This document shows, one piece after another, positions 7,305 to 15,257 of a DNA stretch of 30,823 nt. The stretch covers positions 1 through 30,823 of the forward strand of contig CAJUAT010000033.1 of the NCBI GenBank assembly GCA_910584525.1. Reading direction: 5' to 3'. The stretch comes from an uncultured Muribaculaceae bacterium (GTDB lineage Bacteria; Bacteroidota; Bacteroidia; Bacteroidales; Muribaculaceae). The notes beneath the pieces are model-generated. The model saw only the letters and a list, made by a program, of their open reading frames with translations, was not told where the DNA came from and ran no database searches. Position 1 is the stretch's first letter; each line of letters opens with the position of its first letter. A program made the position numbers and the translations under genes.

Positions 7305-8501
7305 TTATCTGCCTGACAGGCGCGAAGCGATGGAGTCAGTGGCCTTTACGCGTATAGGGGCAAGAGATTCCGACTCTGTCTGCCTGTACAGCAGCTTATA
7401 GAAGAGTATTCTGGCCACATGCCGGCGCAGTTGTTCCATCGGCAGTCTCCCTTCACGCACGGCATTGATGACATTCGAAATTTCTCTGTCGGTATCGGCC
7501 GGGGCGAGCACAATGTCGGCTCCGGCGGCCAAGGCTTTGTCGGCGCCATAACCTTCGGCACCCCCCATATTGAGGGCATCGGTCAGGACGAGCCCGTCAA
7601 AGCGGAGGTCGCCGCGGAGGAGATCGCCGATAACGGTCGGCGACACCGCCGCCGGGAGCATCCGCGAGTCGATGGCCGGCACCGCAAGATGTCCCGCCAT
7701 AACCGCCGGCATACCTGCCTCAGTCCACGCCCGGAAGGGGACAAGATCCACCGTGTCGAGCCGCTGGAGACTGGCCATGACCATTCCCTTGCCATGATGC
7801 GAATCGGTGCCCACACAGCCATGTCCCGGAAAATGCTTTGCCACGGCCACCACATTGCCGTCGTGCAATCCACGACCATAGGCAAGTCCCAGCTCAGAGA
7901 CACGCCGAGGGTCGCCGCCAAGACTCCTCACTCCTATGAACGTATTGCTGTCGCTGACATCCAGCACCGGACCCAGCACCATATCTATGCCTATCTGGCG
8001 GCATTCCCGCGCCACCTCACGGCCATACTCATACATCAGCTGGTCTTCCACCTTGGGCGACAGCCTTCCGTTGGCTGGAAATGCCGGAGCATCCTCAAGC
8101 CGCATATTAAGACCCCATTCGGCATCTATAGCCATGAAAGGGGGCACACGCGAAATCCGCGACAGAGTGTCGGCGATATGCGCGGCCGCCGACGTGTTTC
8201 CCTTCAGCAGTATTATACCCCCCACCCCCCTTTCGGCATAGCAGGCAAGCTGCCTCATGGTCCATACATCGTCGGCGGCATATACCGCCGGCATTAGTGT
8301 CTGCGCCGCCAATGCCGCCGTATCCATGGTCATGGCCACAGAGTCGGCCCACTGCCGCGTGGCCGCCGTGATATCCGATTTCTCAACCTCCGCCTTCCAG
8401 CTGGCCACCACTCGTCGATCTCCATCACTAACGCATGAGGCCGTCGCGACTGCCAACAGCGTCACGACGACCTCTATCATTATTTTCCGGGCTTCTTTCA
8501 T
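7305..8501 (-). CDS. GH3-family lipoprotein, probable beta-N-acetylhexosaminidase (NagZ-like)
   Basis: The protein has a lipoprotein signal ending ATASC (Cys23), so it should be anchored in the periplasm or outer membrane. The (beta/alpha)8 domain carries the beta-N-acetylglucosaminidase signature KHFPGHGCVGTDSHHGKG (222-239), with the His of the D-S-H triad (His235), which acts as acid/base in NagZ-type enzymes, and the nucleophile Asp308 in VLTDALNMGG. Length (398) corresponds to a single-domain NagZ without the C-terminal domains of large GH3 glucosidases. The likely role is release of N-acetylglucosamine from peptidoglycan fragments or glycans. It is third in the gpmI-nucleotidase-GH3 run, 30 bp after the nucleotidase. 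Confidence 0.88.
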   Translation of the reverse strand: MKEARKIMIEVVVTLLAVATASCVSDGDRRVVASWKAEVEKSDITAATRQWADSVAMTMDTAALAAQTLMPAVYAADDVWTMRQLACYAERGVGGIILLKGNTSAAAHIADTLSRISRVPPFMAIDAEWGLNMRLEDAPAFPANGRLSPKVEDQLMYEYGREVARECRQIGIDMVLGPVLDVSDSNTFIGVRSLGGDPRRVSELGLAYGRGLHDGNVVAVAKHFPGHGCVGTDSHHGKGMVMASLQRLDTVDLVPFRAWTEAGMPAVMAGHLAVPAIDSRMLPAAVSPTVIGDLLRGDLRFDGLVLTDALNMGGAEGYGADKALAAGADIVLAPADTDREISNVINAVREGRLPMEQLRRHVARILFYKLLYRQTESESLAPIRVKATDSIASRLSGR

Positions 8502-8531
8502 CGCCCTTGGTTTGTTATTGAAGCTGCTACT

Positions 8532-10139
8532 TCATTGTTTCAAAGTGCGGTAATCTCTAAGGAAACGGGGCGCCGTATCCGGACTCACAGGTATCCCCAT
8601 CCGTGCCGTGTGCGCCATATATTGCAGCACACGGCAACCAAGTTCCTGACTGTCAACCCATAGTTTCTCATGATTGGCCATGGGGGTCATGTCATCGTTG
8701 CCCTCAGCTATGTAGTCAATAGTCAGCACGGTATACTCCCTGTCGGGGTCCATGGCATTGCCGTTGACGGTCACGCCGGTCATCTTTCCGTCGGCATCCG
8801 TGAGCACCCTTATCTCATCGCTGACGCTCTCGCCTCCCTTGGGAGCCACAATACCGAACGTCTTGATAAGGTCGCTCCCCTTGATGCTTATGAGCATCAT
8901 CCTGTTGCTGAAAGGGAACATGCTGAGAATCAGTCCCTCGCTGACCACGCCCTCGGGCATTGGCTGGCGGATGCCTCCCACATTCATAAGGGCGAAGTCT
9001 ACAGCAGGTATCTCGCGGCCGACACTGCGCAGGCTGTCGGCTATTTGCATGCCGACCCACATCCCCATGTCGGCGGTCCAGTTGGCCAAAGCCCCGGTGG
9101 CGACTCCATTGCGACAGGCGGCAAGACTGTAGCCCACCTCCACTTGGTTCACACTGTCAACCTTGGCACGGTAAGGTGCCAGAAAATCTATGATCTCCTT
9201 ATTGTAAGCCGACGGGCTGAACCTGTCGGTGACCGGTATGTACTCATACACGAACTTACGGTCGGCCAGACGGTCGAGGTCGATGTTGATATACCCTACA
9301 TTCCGGCCATACTTTCCAGTCTGCGTCACGAGCACCGGCTTGCCGTCGGCATTGCTGATCCAGCAGGGAGTGGCGTCGGGATGTCCCGGGTCGACAAACG
9401 TATGCGAATGGCCGCCGATAATTAGGTCGATGTTACGCGACTGCTGCGCCATGCGCACGTCATCCTCCTTGTCGGGGTCTGTCTTATAGCCTATGTGCGA
9501 CACTGCCACCACGAGGTCGCAATGCTCCCGATTCTTGAGATAATCGGCCCACTTGTTGGCACTGGCTATCGCCGGCGTGAAACCCATGTCGCCCGTGTTG
9601 GCCTTGGATATAAGACTCGCAGGATTCACGTTGATGCCAATGAACCCGATTTTCCGCCTTCCGATTTTCTTGATCACGTAAGGCTTGAAAAGGCCGGCGG
9701 CCGGAGTACGGCTGAAATCATAATTGGCCGACAGCCTGTCGGCCTTAACCCCTTTCCAATAGCGGGCAAGCTGATCTATCCCATTATCGAACTCATGGTT
9801 GCCCAGGATGCGGATATCATACTTCATCATGTTGAAGAGCGGATATTCCACATCGCCATGGAAATATTTGAAATAGAGGGTGCCCTGCACGGCATCGCCT
9901 GCATCGATAAGGAGGACATTCTTCTCAGCCTTTCTGACCGAATCGATCACGGCCATACGCGGGAGGATGCCACCCACGCCATTCCGGTCGGTATCGATGT
10001 TGCTGTGGGTGTCGTTGGTGGTGAGAAGCACAAGATGCTCGGCATGCAGAGCCATGGCGAAGGCTCCGGCAAGCACGAGCATCATTATGCGCAGCGTCGT
10101 TCCGTATATCCTTGCGGATATTGAGTCGGCACGCTTCAT
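8532..10139 (-). CDS. Periplasmic 5'-nucleotidase / bifunctional metallophosphatase (UshA-like)
   Basis: A signal peptide (hydrophobic core about 17-33) is followed by a calcineurin-like phosphoesterase domain with all metal motifs: TNDTHSN (Asp43, His45), DAGDAVQG (Asp79), GNHEFDNG (Asn114, His115), SHIG (His215) and GGHSHT (His244, His246). The C-terminal half (about 330-535) is a 5'-nucleotidase substrate-binding domain with the GGIRQPMPEG and FPFSNRMM blocks. Both domains are in one chain of 535 residues, as in UshA. It should dephosphorylate nucleotides in the periplasm for uptake. The start (ATG 10139) is 3 bp after the gpmI stop, indicating cotranscription. Confidence 0.92.
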   Translation of the reverse strand: MKRADSISARIYGTTLRIMMLVLAGAFAMALHAEHLVLLTTNDTHSNIDTDRNGVGGILPRMAVIDSVRKAEKNVLLIDAGDAVQGTLYFKYFHGDVEYPLFNMMKYDIRILGNHEFDNGIDQLARYWKGVKADRLSANYDFSRTPAAGLFKPYVIKKIGRRKIGFIGINVNPASLISKANTGDMGFTPAIASANKWADYLKNREHCDLVVAVSHIGYKTDPDKEDDVRMAQQSRNIDLIIGGHSHTFVDPGHPDATPCWISNADGKPVLVTQTGKYGRNVGYINIDLDRLADRKFVYEYIPVTDRFSPSAYNKEIIDFLAPYRAKVDSVNQVEVGYSLAACRNGVATGALANWTADMGMWVGMQIADSLRSVGREIPAVDFALMNVGGIRQPMPEGVVSEGLILSMFPFSNRMMLISIKGSDLIKTFGIVAPKGGESVSDEIRVLTDADGKMTGVTVNGNAMDPDREYTVLTIDYIAEGNDDMTPMANHEKLWVDSQELGCRVLQYMAHTARMGIPVSPDTAPRFLRDYRTLKQ

Positions 10140-10142
10140 GTG

Positions 10143-11654
10143 TCAGAATGTTACGAGGTTTTTGCCATCCATGTCCTGAGGCTTCGAGAGGCCCATGAGA
10201 TGCAGGATGCTGGGAGCCACGTCGGCCAGACGGCCGTCGGCACACTTGGCATCCTTATGGCTGCCGATGTAAATGAATGGCACCGGATTGAGCGAATGCG
10301 CCGTATTCGGCGTGCCATCCTCGTTAAGGGCGTGGTCGGCATTGCCGTGGTCGGCGATAATCACCATCTCATATCCCATTCTCTTGCCGGCCTCAACCAC
10401 TTTCTCCACGCAAGTGTCGAGAGTGTCCACAGCCTTCTGTATGGCGGCGTAGACACCGGTATGCCCCACCATGTCGCCATTGGCGAAATTCACCACGATG
10501 AAATCATACTTGTCGCTGTCGATGGCGTCCACAAGCTTCTCCGTAACCTCGGGAGCGCTCATCTCGGGCTGCAGGTCATAGGTGGCAACTTTAGGACTCG
10601 GCACCAGAATGCGGTCCTCGCCCTCGAAAGGTGCCTCGCGCCCGCCGTTGAAGAAGAACGTAACATGCGCGTACTTCTCCGTCTCAGCTATATGCAGCTG
10701 CTTCTTGCCCTGACCCGACAGGTACTCGGCGAGCGTGTCGGGAACATCGCTCTTGGCGAAAAGGATATGCACTCCCTTGAAGGAGTCGTCGTAGGGAGTC
10801 ATGCAGTAATACTGCAGGTCGGGTATCGGATTCATGCCATCCTCGGCATGCTGAGTGAGCACGGTGGTAAGCTCCTTGGCGCGGTCGTTGCGGTAATTGA
10901 AGAAAATCACCACATGGCCGGCGCCTATGCGGCCATCCACATTCTCGTTGACGATAGGCTTGATGAATTCGTCGGTGACGCCCTCGGCATAGGATTCCTC
11001 CACGGCCTTCACCATGTCGGTGGCTCCTTTACCCTCGCCGTACACGAGGAGGTTGTAGGCTTCTTTGACGCGCTCCCAGCGTTTGTCGCGGTCCATGGCG
11101 TAATAACGGCCGCAGACAGTGGCGATGGTTCCGGCCGACTGGGCACAGTGCTCCTGAACTTCTTTAAGGAATCCGGCGCCGCTCTTGGGATCTGTGTCAC
11201 GGCCATCCATGAAACAGTGCAGATACACGCGGCTCAGGTCGTAGCTCTTGGCCGTATCACACAGGGCATACAGATGGTCGAGGCTCGAGTGGACGCCTCC
11301 GGCAGAGGTAAGACCCATGAAATGGATGGGTACATTGTGCTCCCTGGCATAGCTGAAGGCACTGATTATTTCCGGATTCTTGGCAAAAGAGCCGTCGGCA
11401 ATCGCCCGGTTGATTTTCACAAGGTCCTGATAAACCACGCGGCCGGCGCCTATATTGAGGTGTCCCACCTCGGAATTGCCCATCTGGCCGTCGGGGAGTC
11501 CCACATTCTCGCCGCTTGCCTCAAGCTTCGAATGAGGTTCCTCGGCCATTAGCCTGTCCATATAGGGCGTGGGCGTATTGTAGATGGCGTCATCCTTCTT
11601 ATGGTCGCCAAGACCATAACCGTCGAGGATGATAAGCATTGCTTTCTGTGACAT
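10143..11654 (-). CDS. gpmI: 2,3-bisphosphoglycerate-independent phosphoglycerate mutase
   Basis: GpmI interconverts 3- and 2-phosphoglycerate with two manganese ions. The 503-residue chain has the phosphatase-like metal site Asp11 in ILDGYGLG, the phosphoserine nucleophile Ser61 in GQMGNSEVGHLNIGAGR, NGDMVGHTG and IADHGNADHALNEDG as the remaining metal ligands, and the inserted transferase domain with the FMDGRDTDPKSG block. I start at ATG 11654 (MSQKAM); upstream in-frame codons lack homology. It is 102 bp downstream of rplS on the same strand, separated by a long hairpin, and 3 bp upstream of the nucleotidase. No local-consensus promoter is visible in the gap, so it may depend on rplS readthrough. 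Confidence 0.97.
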   Translation of the reverse strand: MSQKAMLIILDGYGLGDHKKDDAIYNTPTPYMDRLMAEEPHSKLEASGENVGLPDGQMGNSEVGHLNIGAGRVVYQDLVKINRAIADGSFAKNPEIISAFSYAREHNVPIHFMGLTSAGGVHSSLDHLYALCDTAKSYDLSRVYLHCFMDGRDTDPKSGAGFLKEVQEHCAQSAGTIATVCGRYYAMDRDKRWERVKEAYNLLVYGEGKGATDMVKAVEESYAEGVTDEFIKPIVNENVDGRIGAGHVVIFFNYRNDRAKELTTVLTQHAEDGMNPIPDLQYYCMTPYDDSFKGVHILFAKSDVPDTLAEYLSGQGKKQLHIAETEKYAHVTFFFNGGREAPFEGEDRILVPSPKVATYDLQPEMSAPEVTEKLVDAIDSDKYDFIVVNFANGDMVGHTGVYAAIQKAVDTLDTCVEKVVEAGKRMGYEMVIIADHGNADHALNEDGTPNTAHSLNPVPFIYIGSHKDAKCADGRLADVAPSILHLMGLSKPQDMDGKNLVTF

Positions 11655-11699
11655 GTCTATATACTTTTTCTTTTTCGATTTACTATACTTTATGCACAC

Positions 11700-11730
11700 A
11701 AGGGCGGGTCCGCAGTCCGGACACGCCCTT
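11700..11730 (-). terminator. Strong hairpin between rplS and gpmI, possible terminator or attenuator
   Basis: A 12-bp stem with one mismatch (11700-11712 with 11718-11730) and a 5-base loop follows the rplS stop by 26 bp. It is stable, but the minus-strand side after it is not a clean T run, so it may slow or stabilise transcripts rather than end them, and gpmI lies just beyond. Confidence 0.5.
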
Positions 11731-11756
11731 ATGTTGTCTGTCGGTATGAAAGCCTG

Positions 11757-12116
11757 TTATGCTTTCTTGGCGTAACGCTCCTTGATACGGGCCTTCTTGC
11801 CGGTGAGGTTACGCAGATAATAAAGTTTAGCACGACGCACCTTACCAAGCTTGTTGGTAGTGATCGACTCGATGAAGGGCGATTCCATGGGGAAGATACG
11901 CTCCACGCCTATTCCGTCGGAAATCTTGCGAACGGTAAAGCGCTTCTTGGTACCCTGGCCGTTGATCTTGATCACAACGCCACGGTACTGCTGGATACGT
12001 TCCTTGTTACCCTCCTTGATTCGGTAGGCTACCGTGATGGTGTCGCCCGGACCGAAATCATCTACTTTCTTCTCGGGAGTGGCGAATGCCTGCTCCGCAA
12101 TCTTTATAAGATCCAT
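11757..12116 (-). CDS. rplS: 50S ribosomal protein L19
   Basis: The 119-residue protein matches L19 throughout: PGDTITVAYRIKEGNKERIQQY, RGVVIKINGQG, FTVRKISDGIGVERIFP and the KLYYLRNLTGKKARIKER tail, which contacts 16S and 23S rRNA at the subunit interface. I use ATG 12116 (MDLIKIAE), the family start. The frame continues upstream to 12530 but that part is antisense to folP and is noise. The promoter is 12206-12237; a hairpin follows the gene. Confidence 0.97.
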   Translation of the reverse strand: MDLIKIAEQAFATPEKKVDDFGPGDTITVAYRIKEGNKERIQQYRGVVIKINGQGTKKRFTVRKISDGIGVERIFPMESPFIESITTNKLGKVRRAKLYYLRNLTGKKARIKERYAKKA

Positions 12117-12205
12117 TTCGCTATTATTATTTATCAGGCAATATAAACGCGCTGCATAAAGAAGCCTCGCGGGCTGTGTCGCGTCAGAGATTGCCAAACC
12201 GGACG

Positions 12206-12237
12206 CAAAGTTAGCGATTTTTTTTAATATGAGCAAA
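12206..12237 (-). promoter_or_regulatory. rplS promoter, Bacteroidota type
   Basis: On the minus strand TTTG (12234-12237), a 20-bp spacer and TAACTTTG (12206-12213) match the -33/-7 consensus. The expected leader is about 85 bases. The element overlaps a weaker plus-strand candidate for folP. Confidence 0.7.
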
Positions 12238-12253
12238 AAAAGCGTTAACTTCG
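12222..12253 (+). promoter_or_regulatory. Possible folP promoter overlapping the rplS promoter
   Basis: A T-rich -33 region (ends 12225), a 20-bp spacer and TAACTTCG (12246-12253, one mismatch to TAnnTTTG) lie immediately before the folP ATG at 12258. Transcription from it would give an almost leaderless message, which makes the call weak. Confidence 0.25.
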
Positions 12254-12257
12254 CAAC

Positions 12258-13154
12258 ATGCAAGGAAAGAGGGACTATACAATAAGGCTTCGTGGCGGTC
12301 TGATGGGCTTCTCGACGCCCAGGGTGATGGGTATCATCAACGCTACCCCCGACAGCTTCTATGCCGGGAGCCGGAGCATTGGCCGTTGCGGCGCTGTGGC
12401 CACGGCCATGCTGGCCGACGGCGCCGACATCCTCGACATAGGCGCTTTCTCCACGCGGCCAGGCGCCGACGAGGTCTCCGCCGACGAGGAGTATTCCCGT
12501 CTGGCCGCCGCTCTCGAGGATATCCGCCATTGCGACCCCGACGCCGTAATATCTGTCGACACTTTCCGTGCCGACATTGCCCGGAAGGTGGTCGGCGAGT
12601 TCAACGTCGACATCATCAACGACATAGGGGGAGGCACCCTAGACCCGGAGATGCGCGACACCGTGGCGGAACTCGGCGTACCGTATATCCTCATGCACAC
12701 CCGCGGCACTCCCTCCACGATGCAGCAGCTTACCGACTATTCCGATGTCTGCGCAGATGTCCTGAGCGACCTGGCCTTCAAGGTCGACGACTTCCGCCAG
12801 GCCGGTGTCCATGACATAATCGTCGACCCGGGCTTCGGCTTCGCCAAGACCGTCGGTCAGAACTACAGCCTGCTTGCCGCGCTTGACATGTTCCATCAGA
12901 CAGGATGCCCCGTACTTGCAGGGCTGTCGCGCAAGACGATGCTCTGGAAACCCCTTGGCATCACTCCCGAGGAGGCCGGCGACGCCACTGTGGCCGCAAA
13001 TACCCTCGCTATCGCTAACGGCGCCGACATACTACGAGTGCACGACGTCCGCCCCGCCGTTCAGGCTTGCCGCATTTTCTATCTGCTATCCCAAAACGCT
13101 CCCTCCCCTTTCCAAATCAGAACCTTTGACACACAACAAGACCCTTTGACGTGA
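12258..13154 (+). CDS. folP: Dihydropteroate synthase
   Basis: FolP condenses p-aminobenzoate with dihydropterin pyrophosphate in folate synthesis and is the sulfonamide target. All TIM-barrel signatures are present: VMGIINATPDSFYAGSR (metal-binding Asn28), DGADILDIGAFSTRPGA, ISVDTFR, INDIGGG, LMHTRGTPSTMQ, DPGFGFAKT, LAGLSRKTML and a final RVHDV. At 298 residues it is slightly longer than usual because of a C-terminal tail of about 20 residues that runs into cdaA. The stop TGA overlaps the cdaA GTG start (GTGA), so the two are translationally coupled, an arrangement I would regard as usual in Bacteroidota. Confidence 0.96.
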   Translation: MQGKRDYTIRLRGGLMGFSTPRVMGIINATPDSFYAGSRSIGRCGAVATAMLADGADILDIGAFSTRPGADEVSADEEYSRLAAALEDIRHCDPDAVISVDTFRADIARKVVGEFNVDIINDIGGGTLDPEMRDTVAELGVPYILMHTRGTPSTMQQLTDYSDVCADVLSDLAFKVDDFRQAGVHDIIVDPGFGFAKTVGQNYSLLAALDMFHQTGCPVLAGLSRKTMLWKPLGITPEEAGDATVAANTLAIANGADILRVHDVRPAVQACRIFYLLSQNAPSPFQIRTFDTQQDPLT

Positions 13155-13915
13155 TTGACTTCGGCATAAAAGACATTATAGACATTCTGATAGTAGCCCT
13201 GCTGCTGTTCTATCTTTACCGGCTGATGAGAAACAGCGGCACGCTGTCTCTGTTTTACGGCGTTCTCGCTTTCATAGCCATATGGGTTGTGGCATATGAA
13301 ATCTTCGACATGCGCCTTACCGGTACTATCGTCGACAAGTTCATGAGCATAGGCCTTATTGTGCTGGCAATTCTGTTCCAGGACCAAATCAAGAGGTTTC
13401 TCATAGATATCGGCGGCCCGGGGAAGTTGTCGCGGGTAAAACGGATTTTCCGCCACGACAAGAACGACGAGCGTGAACACACGCTGATTATGAATGTGGT
13501 ATACGCCTGCATGTCAATGTCGAAAAGCAAGACCGGAGCCCTGATTGTGATTCAGCGCAAGATGCCGTTGACTGATTATGAGAAGACCGGCGACGAGATT
13601 GATGCCGATGTAAACCTGCGGCTTATCGAGAATATCTTCTTCAAGAACTCTCCGCTGCACGATGGCGCCATGATAATAGCCGGCAACAGGATAGCCTCCG
13701 TGGGATGCATCCTTCCGGTGAGCCACGACATGAACATACCCAAGAACCTGGGACTTCGCCACCGGGCGGCTCTCGGCATGAGTACCGTCACCGACGCCAT
13801 ATGTATTGTGGTGAGCGAGGAGACAGGCGGCATTTCCGTGGCCGAGGAAGGCAATTTCCGCCTGAAAGTAAAAGCCATCGACCTCGAGAACATCCTGGCC
13901 TCGTCACTAAAATGA
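13151..13915 (+). CDS. cdaA: Diadenylate cyclase CdaA (c-di-AMP synthase)
   Basis: CdaA makes c-di-AMP from two ATP. The 254-residue protein has three N-terminal membrane helices (about 8-25, 32-50, 62-80) and a cytoplasmic DAC domain with the catalytic DGA motif (171-173, in SPLHDGAMII) and the RHR motif (203-205, in GLRHRAALG), both intact. The start is GTG at 13151, supported by the family N-terminus (IDFGIKDIIDILIVALLL) and by overlap with the folP stop. Its stop codon lies in the first unit of a 9-bp tandem repeat that fills the gap to porQ. No regulator such as a CdaR homologue is adjacent. Confidence 0.95.
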   Translation: MIDFGIKDIIDILIVALLLFYLYRLMRNSGTLSLFYGVLAFIAIWVVAYEIFDMRLTGTIVDKFMSIGLIVLAILFQDQIKRFLIDIGGPGKLSRVKRIFRHDKNDEREHTLIMNVVYACMSMSKSKTGALIVIQRKMPLTDYEKTGDEIDADVNLRLIENIFFKNSPLHDGAMIIAGNRIASVGCILPVSHDMNIPKNLGLRHRAALGMSTVTDAICIVVSEETGGISVAEEGNFRLKVKAIDLENILASSLK

Positions 13916-13956
13916 CCTTAATGACCTTAGAGACCTTAATGACCTTAAAGTCCTTA
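13912..13956. repeat. Five tandem 9-bp units bridging the cdaA and porQ stop codons
   Basis: Five head-to-tail 9-mers occur: ATGACCTTA, ATGACCTTA, GAGACCTTA, ATGACCTTA, AAGTCCTTA. Unit 1 contains the cdaA stop TGA and unit 5 ends with the complement of the porQ stop TAA, so the whole convergent intergenic space is repeat. No inverted symmetry suggests a terminator. Confidence 0.9.
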
Positions 13957-15024
13957 CTCCATCAGTGATGAGATTGTGTAGGCCATGTTGATGCTGAGGG
14001 TGCTTCCCGACTTGTGTGGAATGCCATAGGAGACATCGGCACTGAAACCCTTCACCTTGAATCCTATACCCAGCGAGAATCCCGACAGGAAACTGTGGTT
14101 GTAGCTGCTCATGTCGCTGGCTGTCTTGTAATTGTAGGCCAGCGCGGCGTAGAATCTGTCGCTCGGCTGATATTGCAGGCCGAATATCAGATGCCGGAAG
14201 AAGTTGCGGAAAAACCCGTTCTTATACACCATGGTCTCGCCATTGTCGCCATTGGTGTACGAATAGTAAGGTATTCTCCAGCGCACAAGATCGTGAGCGG
14301 TAATCGACAGCTGGATGGGCGACCTGCCGAGAGTCTGCATATATCCTATCTGCACATCGAAAGGGAGACGGGCATAACGCTCCGTGAAACGCTTCACCTG
14401 ACCGCCCATGTTCTTGAGTACCACGGAGAACGAGAGGTCATGCTCCGGGTCGTAATAATTCACGCCGAGGTCGGCGGCTATTGCGAAAGCCTTGTACTGC
14501 TCATAAGAGCTGTACACCATCTTGAGGTTGGCACCACCACGCCAGCGGTCGCTGATGTCGCGCGAATATGTCCCTTCTATGATAAGGTCGGAAGGCGTAA
14601 ACGTGCCCGTGGGAGTTCCGAACTCGTCGTAGCCGTCGAATTTGCCATAGTTGAGGTATCGCAGTCCTATTGCCCAGGCACTGTGGTCGTCGGCAGCCAT
14701 ACCATATTTCACGCCGGCGAAATTCCCCGTGGTCTGCCACAACATATAGTTCACGGCAACCTGTTTCTCCAGCTCCGGTCCTATGAGCGCCGGATTCTGG
14801 TCGGCAAGAAGCACATCCTCCCCTATGATGCAGATATTGTTGCCCCCAAGTCCGTAGACATGCGACGACGCCGGTATGTTCAGAAACGAGTAGGCCGACG
14901 ACGAATCCTCCGCATATGCCGTATCAACCACAGCCAATGCCATGACCATGACGGGCAACAATATCTTTCTCTTAAGCAAATTCAACTTTTGTTTCCTATA
15001 ATCGTTTTTAATTCGTAACCGCAT
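13954..15024 (-). CDS. porQ: PorQ-like type IX secretion system outer-membrane protein
   Basis: The protein has a signal peptide (hydrophobic core, cleavage likely after DTAYA) followed by a predicted 14-strand-type beta-barrel of the PorV/PorQ (FadL-like) family. The mature N-terminus, SAYSFLNIPASSHVYGLGG followed by NNICIIGEDVLLADQNPALI, is the conserved opening of PorQ. PorQ is part of the cell-surface attachment machinery of the Bacteroidota type IX secretion system. The start is uncertain: ATG 15024 is used; GTG 15048 and TTG 14985 (which would give the most compact signal peptide, about 7 residues before the core) are alternatives. No other secretion gene and no cargo with a C-terminal sorting domain is visible here. 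Confidence 0.85.
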   Translation of the reverse strand: MRLRIKNDYRKQKLNLLKRKILLPVMVMALAVVDTAYAEDSSSAYSFLNIPASSHVYGLGGNNICIIGEDVLLADQNPALIGPELEKQVAVNYMLWQTTGNFAGVKYGMAADDHSAWAIGLRYLNYGKFDGYDEFGTPTGTFTPSDLIIEGTYSRDISDRWRGGANLKMVYSSYEQYKAFAIAADLGVNYYDPEHDLSFSVVLKNMGGQVKRFTERYARLPFDVQIGYMQTLGRSPIQLSITAHDLVRWRIPYYSYTNGDNGETMVYKNGFFRNFFRHLIFGLQYQPSDRFYAALAYNYKTASDMSSYNHSFLSGFSLGIGFKVKGFSADVSYGIPHKSGSTLSINMAYTISSLME

Positions 15025-15153
15025 GACTACATATGCTTGCTGTTGCACGGTTCCACCATACGACTACTTATCTATAACGTCGCGCTGCATACTCTATTAT
15101 AAATATGGTATTTTGGCACCCCGACAGTTTTAACTATAATTAATGTATGGATG

Positions 15154-15185
15154 TTTGCGAATGTCGGGCACAGCACGTAATTTTG
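15154..15185 (+). promoter_or_regulatory. Promoter of the TonB-CTD gene, Bacteroidota type
   Basis: TTTG (15154-15157), a 20-bp spacer and TAATTTTG (15178-15185) match the -33/-7 consensus. The start codon at 15258 lies about 65 bases after the expected transcription start. Confidence 0.7.
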
Positions 15186-15257
15186 CATGAGTAACGGAGA
15201 AGGTAGTACCGACCATACCGTACTGTCCGACCCGAGGCGTAACAAAGACACACACAT

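Noticed and set aside
10140..11552. 470-codon plus-strand open frame opposite gpmI
   Set aside because: It is a codon-bias shadow: gpmI on the other strand matches its family over its entire length, and this frame has no family motif, promoter or plausible domain.
12117..12530. N-terminal extension of the L19 reading frame to 12530
   Set aside because: It would cross the rplS promoter and run antisense to folP; L19 homologues start at the equivalent of 12116.
12386..12814. Arg/His-rich 142-codon frame inside folP
   Set aside because: It is an out-of-frame reading of GC-rich folP codons, low-complexity and without a motif.
13912..13956. CRISPR-like array
   Set aside because: The 9-bp units are contiguous with no spacers, and no cas gene is present.
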